NCBI GenBank assembly: GCA_016707895.1
Contig: JADJGV010000006.1
Coordinates: 248,001 to 312,000 of the forward strand
DNA: 64,000 bases
Direction of reading: 5' to 3'
DNA from: Myxococcales bacterium
GTDB lineage: Bacteria; Myxococcota_A; Polyangia; Haliangiales; Haliangiaceae
The translations under genes and the position numbers were made by a program. The notes under the pieces were generated by a model. The model was not told where the DNA came from. It did no database searches and saw only the letters and a list, made by a program, of their open reading frames with translations. The first letter of the stretch is position 1, and every line of letters starts with the position of its first letter. Below, piece by piece: positions 8,846 through 19,700 of the stretch.

Positions 8846-10696
8846 TCAGTACAGCAGGTAGCCGAGGGTCTTGACGTAGCCGGTGTAGCCGAGGACCGGC
8901 TCGAGCGGCGTCGTCGTCAGGTAGTCGCCGTCCTTGTAGACCAGGTCCAGGCGCTTCGCCGGACAGGGCACCGTCGCCGACGTCTCCTCGCAGGAGTCGT
9001 CGAGGATGTATCCGTCCAGCGTGCCGGGTCCGTAGCCGGGGAACGTGGCGTCGGTGGTCGTGAGGTGCTCGCCGGTCGTCAGGTGGCGGAGCGTGTAGAG
9101 CGGGATCGCGTTCTCGGGCAGCAGGTCGGCCGGCTGATCGGGCGGGTACATGCCGCCGAGGAACACCGGCTCCCGCGGGGGCTCGTAGCCGAACACCTCC
9201 AGCTGCTTGCCGAACAGGTAGCCCGCCTGGCACGCGTCAGGCCCCGTCGTCGTACACGCCGCCGTGGTGCGGTAGTCGACGCCCACGATCTTCTTCCACC
9301 GCCACAGGCCGGCGCCGTTGGTCCCGGAGTCGGTGGCGATCACGTTGTCGGGGTTCTCGGCAAACCAGGCCGCCGCGGAGTCCTCGCAGTAGCGCGCGCT
9401 ACCCGGTTCGCCGTTGTCCACCCGCGGGTCGTTGGTGAGCCCCGGGCACAGCCCGCCGCCTTCGTACGGCATCGAGTCCCACCGCCGCTTCGACAGGCAC
9501 ACCGGCGCGCGCCCGTACGAGTTCTCACCCGACGTCTCGCCCGTCCCCTCGCGGGCCCAGATCGCCTCGAGCGGCTTGCCGTCGGCGACCGGCGCCGACA
9601 CGTTGAAGCGATCGTAGAGATCGATCGGCGTCCCGGTGACCGTGTACGACGTCCCGTCGCCGCAGAAGTCGGCGCGGGCCGCCCGGGTGCAGGTCTGGTG
9701 CAGGTCGCGCATCGACGCGCCGGGGGGCCCGGCCGCCCACGGGCGGTAGCCGTGCAGGTAGCACTTGGCGATCACGCCGATCCGGCACGCGAGCGTGACG
9801 TGCGTGGACGAGTCGACGAACGTGCCGTCGCCGCGCCACCGCCCGGTGAGCGGCACCGCGCGGTTGTCGGCGCCGGCGCACAGCGGCGTGGTGCCGTCGG
9901 CGTCCTCGACGATCCGGTACAGGTCGGTGAACGGGTCGAGGGCACCGGTGGCGAGCGTGGCCGCGCCGCGACCGACGACGCGGTAGCGGATCAGCGCCCC
10001 GTCGGGCGCCACGCCTAGCACGCCGTCGAAGGTCGTACCGTCGAACTGCGCGCCACCGAGCGTCCGCCGCACGGTGGCGGTCGGGGTCGGCTTCACGGTG
10101 TACGGAAACGGCGCCGGCAGGCCGACGTTCTTGGGGGCCACCATCGCGAAGTAGCTGCCGACCGCCGGGCAGCGGAAGCTGACCGTGGGGTTGGCGGCGC
10201 CGGCGCACGCCGCATCGCTCGCCGCGAGCGCCGCCGTCGCGGCGCACGGCTTGGCGCCCGCGCACACCCGCACCATCGAGCGCACGCCGGCGGCGCACGC
10301 GCCCGCTGCGACCGACACCGTGGCACCGGCCGCGCAGGTCACCACGCCGCCGCCGTACCAGTCGCAGGTGCGCATCGGGCTGGTGTTGGGGCCGCCACAG
10401 GCGGGCGACTTGTGCCAGGTCGCGGCCAGCTTGCCGGCGCTGACTCCGGTCGCCGTCAGCGCCATGCCGCTGTTGGACCAGCCGGCGAGCGTCACGCCCC
10501 ACACCCCGTCCTGGCTACCCTGGTTCAAGGTCCCCTGGTTCAAGGTCCCCTGGTTCAAGGTCCCCTGGTTCAGCGTGCCCTGATTCAAGGTGCCGAGCTG
10601 CTCGGCCTCCCCGAGTTCTTCCTCGACCACACAGGCCGCGAGCGCGGGGACGAACAGCGACGCGACGACGACGACGACGACACGGACAGACCGCAT
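8846..10696 (-). CDS. ADYC-domain lipoprotein with TLNQG repeats and a DUF5648-like C-terminus
   Basis: The 616-residue protein starts MRSVRVVVVV. Its lipobox ALAAC predicts lipidation at Cys22. Residues 36-60 are five perfect TLNQG-type pentapeptide repeats. The middle contains the cysteine-rich ADYC-type domain (RADFCGDGTSYT in place of RADYC), known from myxobacterial secreted proteins. The last 80 residues resemble the DUF5648 / lectin-like fold (PLYTLRHLTTGEHLTTTD, then GYTGYVKTLGY). It is probably anchored in the envelope and exposed outside; its function is unknown. It ends 54 bp before the SPL-like radical SAM gene on the same strand, so it may belong to that operon. Confidence 0.8.
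   Translation of the reverse strand: MRSVRVVVVVVASLFVPALAACVVEEELGEAEQLGTLNQGTLNQGTLNQGTLNQGTLNQGSQDGVWGVTLAGWSNSGMALTATGVSAGKLAATWHKSPACGGPNTSPMRTCDWYGGGVVTCAAGATVSVAAGACAAGVRSMVRVCAGAKPCAATAALAASDAACAGAANPTVSFRCPAVGSYFAMVAPKNVGLPAPFPYTVKPTPTATVRRTLGGAQFDGTTFDGVLGVAPDGALIRYRVVGRGAATLATGALDPFTDLYRIVEDADGTTPLCAGADNRAVPLTGRWRGDGTFVDSSTHVTLACRIGVIAKCYLHGYRPWAAGPPGASMRDLHQTCTRAARADFCGDGTSYTVTGTPIDLYDRFNVSAPVADGKPLEAIWAREGTGETSGENSYGRAPVCLSKRRWDSMPYEGGGLCPGLTNDPRVDNGEPGSARYCEDSAAAWFAENPDNVIATDSGTNGAGLWRWKKIVGVDYRTTAACTTTGPDACQAGYLFGKQLEVFGYEPPREPVFLGGMYPPDQPADLLPENAIPLYTLRHLTTGEHLTTTDATFPGYGPGTLDGYILDDSCEETSATVPCPAKRLDLVYKDGDYLTTTPLEPVLGYTGYVKTLGYLLY
10518..10592 (-). repeat. Five 15-bp tandem repeats coding TLNQG
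   Basis: Five units of the type CCCTGGTTCAAGGTC lie in tandem, the first three identical and the last two with one to three changes. They encode the NQG pentapeptide run of the ADYC lipoprotein just after its signal peptide. The near-identity at DNA level points to recent copy-number change by slippage. Confidence 0.9.
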
Positions 10697-10805
10697 GCGA
10701 GGCTCCTGAGCTACGACGCTTGTGGCCCGTCACGGTCGGCCCGTCAAGGGTGAACCCGGCACAGCCAGCGATGCCACGTGATGCGCGTGAGCTGGCGCAC
10801 CGGCG

Positions 10806-13580
10806 CTACAGGCTCGGGGGCAACACCGGCGACGGCTTGAGCCAGATCGGGTTGGCGTAGCCGAGCCGCGTCGTGGTCGAGCTGGTGCCGGAGGCGAGCG
10901 GGATCGTGTCACGAGCCTTGGCCAGCGCCCGCACGTACATCCGCTGCGGCGCCTGTGGCGTCGTCGCCGTGCACGTGGTGGTGTCGGTGCAGAACGGCGG
11001 GCCGAGCTCGGGGTGATACTCGCACTCGGTCGTCGACGTGCAGGTGGTGTTGAACGCCTTGTAGGCGGTCGGCGACAACCCGATCAGCCGGGTCCCGCCG
11101 TAGGCCTCGGCGGCGGTCGGCGTCACCTTCAGCGCGCCGGTGGTGTCGAGGACGTAGCCATCGCGGAACAGCTTGCGCAACGCGCCGGTCGGGTCGCGGT
11201 ACGACACCGTGCTCACGTTGCTGGGATCCGCCGCGCCGCGCGCGCCGTGCCCCGACGGCGCCCACACCTGCCCGACGGTGCCGTTGGCGTGGCTGCCGAC
11301 GTAGAGATCGATCTCGGTCACCGGGCCGAACTCGGGCGTGGACCGCCACTCGACCAGGAGCGGGATCGCCCCGTAGTAGGTGTAGCTGCCGCCCATCGGG
11401 ACGTCGGCGTCATCGATGACGCCGTTGGCATTGACGTCGATCGCGATCCGGATCGCGGGTCCGTCCGTGACCGCGAAGTTGCCGCTGTGCAGGCCGCTGG
11501 TGACCTGGGCCTGGCCGATCGTCGAGATCGTCGGGGTGATCGCCACCGGGCGGTCGGCTCCGACGTACACCAGGTTGCGCGGGCTGCCGAGCGCGGTCTC
11601 GGTGGCCGCGGAGGTGCCGGTGAAGGCGCCGATCCGCCGGTGGTTGAGATCGCCGTGCGCGTCGGAGCCGCCGGCCATGAACACCTTGCGCGGCTGCCCC
11701 GTCGGCACCCAGGCCGGACGCTTGTACGGATCGAGCCCCCACAGCAGCATCCGATCCCAGGTCTTGGTGCCGTGGTTGAGCGCGTGGAACTGGTAGTCCG
11801 TCTCGTCGGCCTGCCAGCCGGTCAGCTGCGACCACAGGAGGTCGCCGAGCGCCCCCGGCTGGCGCGTGGTCAAGGTCATCCGCGGATACGCCGAGAGGTT
11901 GCGGGTGGCGCCACGCGTGTCCTCATTCCACAGCTGCAGCCCGGCGAAGCTCTGGGCGTCGAAGGCGGTGCGCAGCTGCACGTCGCTGTACGGCACGATG
12001 TCAGGCCCCAGCCGGCTCTCGGTCGCCCCGCTGGCGGCCTCGACCGGGTGGGCCAGGAAGAAGATGCCCTTCCCGGTCGGCGATCCACCAGCAACCGGCG
12101 CGTAGTCGGTGGCCAGGAAGTCCTTGAGCCGGCGCGACGCCCCGCCGTAGCGCCCGGTGCTGCTCGAGACGAACGCGTCGGTGCGCGCCGGATCGGTGGG
12201 CAGGTGGAGGAAGTGCTGGCGCGCGTAGTCGGTGAGGCCGTAGCCCTGGACGTCCATGATCTTGTAGCGCCCGCCCTCGGGCGTCGGGATCGCCAGCTCG
12301 GCGACCGGGCCGTTGGGGCAGAGCTGGAACGCGGTGGCTTCCTCGAGGGCATCGAAGATGCTGGTCGGGACGTCGTAGCAGGCCCGGTACCACGGGAACT
12401 TGAGCCCATTGCCGTAGGCGATGTGGTTGGCGCTGCGCTCGGCGGCTGACATCTCGGGGATCATGTCGACCTCGCCGCCGAGGAAGATCTGCGGCAGCCG
12501 GCTCCCGCCGCCGGCGCGCACCTCGCGGTTGACGCCGCCGACGCCGTGCAGCCAGTCGAGCAGGTGGCTGAAGCGCACCGGGCTCATGTCGCGGCGCGCG
12601 TCCCAGCGCGCCTCGTACGGGATCTCCGCGCTGTTGATCGCGTCGAGGATGTAGTCCTCGAGGACGCCGGGCACGAACCAGTAGTCGCCGACGGTCTCCA
12701 CGAAGACCTCGTCGGTGTCGGTGAGCTGATCGCTGTCCGACGCGTGCTCGGTCGCGAACACGAAGTCGAGGCCCATCGCCTTCATGGTCTGCAGCACCGG
12801 CCGGTACGGCAGGCCCGACTCGCCCTCGTTGTCGGTGCCTTGTGAGTGGTAGTGCAGGTCACCGTAGACCCAGCGGCTGTCGAAGCGCGGCAGCGGCGCG
12901 TCGCCGTGCCGAACCTTCACGAGCTGGCGGAACACCCGCGCGCCTTGCCGGGACTCGGCGATCGGCCCGCCGAGCCGGATCGGCGCCAGCGGCGACGGCT
13001 CGTACTCGATGCCGGCCGCCAGCGCCGGGCAGGTGGCGGTGTCGCTGACCACCGCGACCACCTGGAGGACCACCTCGGTGCCCGCGGTCCGCCCGACCGA
13101 CGGCGTGTACATGAGCGTGGCCGACCACTCGGCCGACGTGCTGACGTCGAGGATCTCGGCCGTCGGCGCCTGGCCGGCCCACACCCGCGTCAGCCGGTGG
13201 AACAGCGGCCCGTCGGTGTCGTGGGGCCACTTGGCGTGGGCCTCGAACTCGTGGAACTGACCGGGCGTGAACTGCCGCGGGTAGTTCGGATCGACGGTCT
13301 TGCCGCCGACCAGCTGCACGATCGAGGCGCCGCAGAACCGCTTGAGCGGCATCCGCGTCGCGGGGTCGTGCTGCTCGCTGGCGTCGTGGAAGGAGAAGGT
13401 GATCGGGATGGCGCCGTAGGGCGGCTCGAGGCGCCACGGCGCGTCGATGCTCCACTCGACGCCGCCCATCACGCTGGCGACCTCCTGATCGGTCGCGCCG
13501 AGCGTCGCGGACTCGGGCTCGACACACGCGGCCTGGGATAGTGACCACAACAAGGACATCAACAACGGCAGCTTCTTCAT
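10806..13580 (-). CDS. PHP-fold metallo-phosphoesterase-like lipoprotein
   Basis: The 924-residue protein is started at MKKLPLLMSLLW, six codons inside the longest frame, because this gives a proper signal peptide with lipobox SQAAC (Cys19) and a GAGG ribosome site. A beta-rich N-terminal domain is followed by a PHP-type metal-binding barrel. Its landmarks are GDLHYHSQGTDN (His243, His245), FATEHASD (Glu278, His279) and a late GGSDAHGDLNH. This resembles DUF3604-type secreted PHP proteins. PHP enzymes hydrolyse phosphoesters using two or three metal ions; the substrate cannot be read from the sequence. It lies upstream of the ADYC gene on the same strand with a 109-bp gap. The C-terminus contains a Cys-rich loop (TTCTSTTECEYHP) common in myxobacterial secreted proteins. 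Confidence 0.75.
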   Translation of the reverse strand: MKKLPLLMSLLWSLSQAACVEPESATLGATDQEVASVMGGVEWSIDAPWRLEPPYGAIPITFSFHDASEQHDPATRMPLKRFCGASIVQLVGGKTVDPNYPRQFTPGQFHEFEAHAKWPHDTDGPLFHRLTRVWAGQAPTAEILDVSTSAEWSATLMYTPSVGRTAGTEVVLQVVAVVSDTATCPALAAGIEYEPSPLAPIRLGGPIAESRQGARVFRQLVKVRHGDAPLPRFDSRWVYGDLHYHSQGTDNEGESGLPYRPVLQTMKAMGLDFVFATEHASDSDQLTDTDEVFVETVGDYWFVPGVLEDYILDAINSAEIPYEARWDARRDMSPVRFSHLLDWLHGVGGVNREVRAGGGSRLPQIFLGGEVDMIPEMSAAERSANHIAYGNGLKFPWYRACYDVPTSIFDALEEATAFQLCPNGPVAELAIPTPEGGRYKIMDVQGYGLTDYARQHFLHLPTDPARTDAFVSSSTGRYGGASRRLKDFLATDYAPVAGGSPTGKGIFFLAHPVEAASGATESRLGPDIVPYSDVQLRTAFDAQSFAGLQLWNEDTRGATRNLSAYPRMTLTTRQPGALGDLLWSQLTGWQADETDYQFHALNHGTKTWDRMLLWGLDPYKRPAWVPTGQPRKVFMAGGSDAHGDLNHRRIGAFTGTSAATETALGSPRNLVYVGADRPVAITPTISTIGQAQVTSGLHSGNFAVTDGPAIRIAIDVNANGVIDDADVPMGGSYTYYGAIPLLVEWRSTPEFGPVTEIDLYVGSHANGTVGQVWAPSGHGARGAADPSNVSTVSYRDPTGALRKLFRDGYVLDTTGALKVTPTAAEAYGGTRLIGLSPTAYKAFNTTCTSTTECEYHPELGPPFCTDTTTCTATTPQAPQRMYVRALAKARDTIPLASGTSSTTTRLGYANPIWLKPSPVLPPSL

Positions 13581-13775
13581 GCCGGGACGCCTCAGCACGC
13601 GGCGTGCCGCGCGCGACCGCGACCGCTGGCCTCGCCGCTATGCACGGCCTGCACGCTCGCCGCCCTTCGCCGCCATGCAGGGCTTGCATGGCTGCACGGC
13701 CTGCATGGTCGCGACGGCTCGCCCAGGCGTCGCCGCGACGGGCGCGATGGCGCGGGGCTTGCTGGACGGGCGGCC
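13581..13775. promoter_or_regulatory. Divergent intergenic region with short direct and inverted repeats
   Basis: This 195-bp gap separates the divergent PHP lipoprotein and RHS genes and must hold both promoters. TGCACGGCCTGCA occurs twice (13641-13653 and 13693-13705). CCATGCAGG (13673-13681) and CCTGCATGG (13700-13708) form a 9-bp inverted repeat. No clear -35/-10 pair was found. The repeats could bind a regulator of either gene. Confidence 0.4.
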
Positions 13776-16700
13776 ATGTCGTCGACCCACCGTCCTTCAT
13801 CGCCACGCTCGTCGCCCGGGTCCGCCCCTCGACGCCCGCCTCCCCTCCATCGATCTCACCCGGCCGGCTGGCTCGCCACGCTCGCCGGCGTCGCCATCGC
13901 GGTCGCGCCGCTGGCGCGGGCGGCCCCGCGCGACCCGTTCGCGCGGGCGCTGCCCACCAGCGACACCCAGGCGGTCGAGCGTCGCGCCGGCGGTGTTGGC
14001 TCGGTCGCGGCGACGCAGGGCTCAGCCTCGTACAGCTACGCCATCGAGGTGCCCCCGGGGCGCCGCGGCATGGCGCCGGCGCTGGCGCTCGGCTATGCGT
14101 CGACCGCGCCGCTGCGCGGCGGCCTGGCCGCGGGCTGGTCGCTCGACCTCCCGGTGATCGAGCGCGATCCCGAGGCCCCCGCCGAGGTGCGCTACCGCCT
14201 GACCATGCCGGGCACCTCGGGGGTGCTGGTGCCAGTCACCGGCGATCCTGGCTCCGGCACCCGCTACCGCGTCGAACTCGACGAGCAATTCGCACGCGTG
14301 GAGCGGACCGCGACCTCCTGGGTCGTGTCGACGCCCGACGGTCGGATGCGGATCTTCGACGTCAGCGGCAGCGACGGCGCGACCCGCTGGGACCTGACCG
14401 CGGAGCAGGACGCGTTCGGCAACCGGATCTCGTATGTGTGGGCCAGCGTCGGCGTGAACGGCTACACCGAGCGCGTCCTCCAGCGCGTCGAGTACGGCTG
14501 GAACAGCGCGGCCGGGCTGGGCAACCACGCCAAGATCGAGCTGACCTGGAACGCGTCGACCTACTGCGCGAACGGCGCCGTGCCGATCGGCGCCCAGACC
14601 GATCACCACTTCGGCGCCAGGCGCATGCGCGGCGCGCGCGCGCTGGCCGCGGTCCGCACCTACGTGCGCGACACGCCCGGCGGGGCCTGGCGCGCCAACC
14701 CGGTGCGCGAGGTGACGCTCACCTACGACACCACCGCGTGCGACAGCGGGCCGCCGCTGCGCTACCTCGCGCGCATCGACAGCCGCGCCTGGAGCCCGAC
14801 CGGCCAGGTGACCAGCGCGCCGCCGGTGCGGTTCGGCTACGGCGCGCACCTGTCCTCCTACGCGGACACCCGGCTCCTGCCCGGCAGGCTCGAGGTCGGC
14901 ACCTCCGCCGGCCCCGAGACCCGGCGCCTCGACTTCGACGGCGACGGCGTGCTCGACGTGCTGCGCGTCGTGATGCCCGCCGCCGGCGAGCGGCGCTGCC
15001 GGCTGGTGTGGCAGAAGGGCGTCTTCGGTGGCGGGGTGCGGATGGAGGCCGAGACGCTCGAGCTGCCGACCGCGGCGTGGTGGTTCGGCGCGCCCACCGA
15101 GGACGACGCCTGCACGATCGACGGCCAGTTCGCGAGCCACGGCCTCGACGTGTTCCACGCCGACGGCGCGCTGTGCGCCAAGGAGCGCGGCGTCGAGGTC
15201 GGCTACCACTGGCGCGACTGGGACGGCGACGGCGACACCGACCTGATCACCGCGACGTGGCGCACCGGCACCGCGACCGCCTGCGGCCCGGACTTCGTCG
15301 GCACCTGCGCGATCGCCGCGACCAACACCGGCGGGACCAAGCCGTGCGGCTCGGGCGACACCCCGGACTCGGGCGGCGCCTGTCACTGCGACGCCGACCA
15401 GGTCTACGACCCGACCCACGGCGAGTGTCACCCGAGGTGCGCGTCGAACCAGGAGTGGAACGGCGGCACCTGCGTCGACTCCTGCGACAGCTTCGACGCC
15501 TGCACCGGCAGCGGCGCGCCTGGCGTCGATCTCGACGACCCGCCGCCGCTGCCCGAGGCCTGCGGCCCCGCCGATACCGGGATCGAGCACGACGCCGGCA
15601 CCCCGGTGTGGCGGGTGTTCGTCAACGATCCCAACCGCGGCTGGGCGCCGCGGATCGATCCCGTGGGCGGGCTGGTCTTCCACTCCCCGGTGGCGCTGCC
15701 GCAGGCCGGCGGCGTCCTCGCGCCGCCGATGACCGGCGTCGCGCGCCTGCCCCGCCTCGCCGACCTCGACGGCGATGGCCGCCAGGACCTCATCGAGCTG
15801 GTCAACGAGGCCAACGTCAACCTCGGCACCGCGACCGGCATCAAGGTGTACCGCGGCCTGGCCGACGACACGTTCGCCGCCACGCCGACGGTGTTCGCCA
15901 AGCCGACCTGGTACTTCCAGCAGCGCGACACCTCGCCGGACCCCACCCAGGGTGCGCCGCTCTACTTCATGGGCGCGGTCGAGCTCGCCGACTGGAACGG
16001 CGACGGCCTGCCGGACCTCGTGACCTGGGTCGGGCAGACGCCGGCGCTGCACGTCTCGTACAACCTCGGCGACAGCTTCGGGCCGCTCACCGCGATCGGG
16101 CTCAGCGGCCCGGTGAGCCAGGCGCGCACCGAGCTCGACGGGACCTGGCTCCCCAACCTGCCGCTCACCGCTGGCTGGCGCGCCGACGAGCGCCGGCTGG
16201 TCGACGTCGACGGCGACGGGCTGCTCGAGGTGGTGCAGCTCGAGGCCAGCGGCTCGGTCGCGAACGCCGCGACCAACCGGTTCATCTATCGGTTCCACGG
16301 CGACCGGCTCGCCGGGCCCGCGTCCGCGGCGCCGGCGAGCTTCGAGCCGTTCGAGCGCCTGGTGCACGCGCTCAACCGCAAGGCCTGGTACCGCGCCAGC
16401 GACGTCGTCGACGTCACCAGCGACGGCGTGCCCGATCTGGTCACCGCGACCACGGCCGGCCTCCTGACCGTGCGCACCGACGCGGGCGCGCCGCCGCTGC
16501 GGCTGTTGACCTCGATCGACAACGGCCGCGGCGCGGTGACCACGTTCGAGTACGCCCACGCCGCCGACCCGAGCGTCGTCACGATCGGCGCGGGCGACGG
16601 ACCGCCGTCCAGCTGGGTCGTCCGGCGGGTGCGGGTCGCCCCCGGCGGGAACCAGCCCGAGCTGACGACCCGCTACGCCTACGCCGAGCCAGTGCGGGGC

Positions 16701-19700
16701 CATCGCTCGCCGCGCGACCTGGGCCCGCCGACGTTCCTCGGCTTCGCCACGGTGACCACCTACCGCGCCGGGCAGCCGGGCGCCGACAGCCTGCGCACGA
16801 CCAGCCGGTACGACTACGCCGTCGGCGGCGACGGCCGCGGCCACCTGGCGCAGGAGACCATCGACGCGGCCGGCGCCGATGGCGTGATCGCGCCGGTCAG
16901 CGAGACCACCTACCACCTCGTCAACAAGCCGATGCTGGGCGGGGCGGTGAGCGCGACCTTCACCGATCAAGTCGTGCGCCGCACGCTCGGCGCGACGCCG
17001 ACCGCGCACCGCACCACCCAGATCTACACCCCGTACACCTGGTCGGCGACCGGCAAGGTGCTGCACTACGAGGCGACCCAGACCCTCGAGGACGAGGGCA
17101 GCCCGTGGCCGGGCCGCGCGGTCGTGCGCAGCTTCCAGCGCCGCCTCGGCCAGGCCCCCTACGCCGCGAGCGACTACCGCGTCCTGCAGGTGATGGAAGA
17201 TCGCCAGCTGCGCTACGGGACCTACGGGTTCTCGCTGGGCTCGACCTACACCTACTTCGACACGCCCGGCCTGCCCTACCGCACCGAGGTCAGCACCGGC
17301 ACCAACACCGCGGCGACGGTGCGCGCCTTCGACGCCACCACCGGCTTGCTCGCGACCGAGAAGCGGCCGCGGCAGGTCGAGGCCGGGGCGAGCGGCAAGG
17401 TCGCGACGTTCACCTACGACGCGCACAAGCTGTTCGTCGCCCGCGGCGTGAACGAGCTCGGCCACACCGTCGACACCGTCACCGACGTCGGCACCGGCGT
17501 CACCACCCGCACCCTCGGCCCCAACGCCCGCTACCTGCCGCCGCCGGGGTGCGCCTTCCCGTGTCTGGCGCTCCCGCTGACCTCCCGCCAGATCGAAGAG
17601 TGGACCATCGATGGCTTCGGCCGGGTCACCGAGCACCGCGTGCCGATCGACGCCGCCGATGGCGGCTACGCCCTCGCGGCGGCGGCGCGCACGATCTACC
17701 AGGATCTCGCGACGCCGAACCGCCGCATCGACATGACGCTGCGCGAGCTGGGCGGCGCGGTGTGGATCACCACCAGCGAGACCACCGACGGCCTCGGCCG
17801 CACGCTGACCCGCACCGCCTACCACCAGCAGAGCGGCAAGCCCGATCGCGTCACCACCTACGCCTACGACGCGGGCGGCGAGCTGCGCGAGGTCCGGTCG
17901 CCGGACCCGCGCGAGACCACCGGCTACAACGCCGGCGCGGTCAGCGACCTGTACCTGCGCGATGGCCTGGGTCGGGTGGTGCGCCACACCCGCCCCGATG
18001 GCAGCGGCACCCTCGCCAGCCACCGCGGCGGCGAGACCGTGTCCACGCCGCTGGCGGCGGACGGCACGCTCGGCGCCGCCACCACGACGATCGTCGACGG
18101 CCACGGCCGGCTCCGGTTCGTCAAGGAGCACGACAACCCGGTCGCCGGGGCCACCGCGGTCACCGAGTACGGGTACGACGAGGCCGATCGGATGACGTCG
18201 ATCCGCGACGCCGACGGCGTCGTGACGTCGATCGGCTACGACCACCGCGGCCTGCGCACCGGCATCACCCGCGGCAGCCGCACGTGGAGCTACACCTACG
18301 ACCTCGACGGCAACCTGATCAGCGAGACCACGCCGAAGCCGGCCGGCGCCAGCGGCACGACCTACACCTCGACGACGACCTACGATGAGCTCGGCCGGGT
18401 CAAGACCTACACCCCGGCGACCCGCGGCATGGACGCCGCCCGGATGAGCCAGCTCGGCGTCGGCCCGATCACCACCAGCTACGACAGCGCCGCCAACGGC
18501 GTCGGCCTGCCGGCGCAGGTGACCCAGAGCGGGCTGTTCACGGTGGCCTACACCTACGACGTCCGCCAGCGGCTGCGCCGCGAGCAGCGCACGGTGACGC
18601 TGGGGACGGCCCACGGCCTGACCGCGCCGTTGACCGCGTCGCTCGCGGTCGATCGGACCTACGACCTCACCGGCGCCCCCCTCGAGGTGAGCTGGGGCAG
18701 CGGCGCGCGCTGGCGCTACGCCTACGACGCGCTCGGCCAGCCGACCAGCGTGGCGTGGCGCGACCCGGCCACCGGCCAGGATCAGACGCTCGCGGCCTAC
18801 ACCCGCACGGTCGCCGGCGCGCCGCGCCTGCGCACCAGCAGCTGGGACCAGCGCCGCACCTGGACCTACGACGTGCTGGGGCGCGTCGACGACGATCGGA
18901 TCCACGACGCCGCCGGCACCCGGACCTGGGCCGAGCGCCGCTACGGCTACGACGCGCTCGGCACCCTCGGCGCGGTGACCGGGACCGTCGACGGCCGCGC
19001 CGCCGACGCCGTGTTCGAGCACGATCCGCGCGGCCGCGTGATCTCGGCCGAGGGCCCCGACGCGTACACCGCGGCGCTCACCTACACCGGCGCCGGCAAC
19101 ATCGACACCGCCACGGTCAGCGGCGCGCTCGACGCGCCGGCCCGGGCGGTCCGCTACCGGTACGGCGCGCACGATCCGCAGGCGGTCGATCGGCTCGACG
19201 ACCTCGTCACCGGCGCGCCGGTGGCGGAGATGTCCTACGACCCGACCGGCAACGTCGTCACCCGCAGCGGGATCATCGGCGCCACGGCGCTCACCTGGGG
19301 CGGCGACAACCAGCTGCGCGAGGTGATCGACGGCGGCGCCCGCGAGCGCTACGTCTACGCGGGCGGCGGCCAGCGCCTCGCGGCGATCGGCCCCGACGGC
19401 GTGCGGCTGTGGTTCGGCGAGCTCGAGCAGCGCTACACGCTGGGCGGCGTGCTCCAGACCAGCTGGCATCACGTCGCGATGGGCGAGCCGATCGCGCGGC
19501 TCGAGGTGTCCGGCGGCGCCACGACGATCGAGCTGCAGTACGCGGACGCGCTGCAGAACCTGATGCTGGCGACGTCGACCGGCGGCGTGGTGCGCGCGGC
19601 GTTCCTGCACGGCGCGTTCGGCGAGGTCGTGGCCGCCACCGGCGGCGCCACCCACCCGCGCCACTTCAACGGCAAGGACGCCGACCCGACCACCGGGCTG

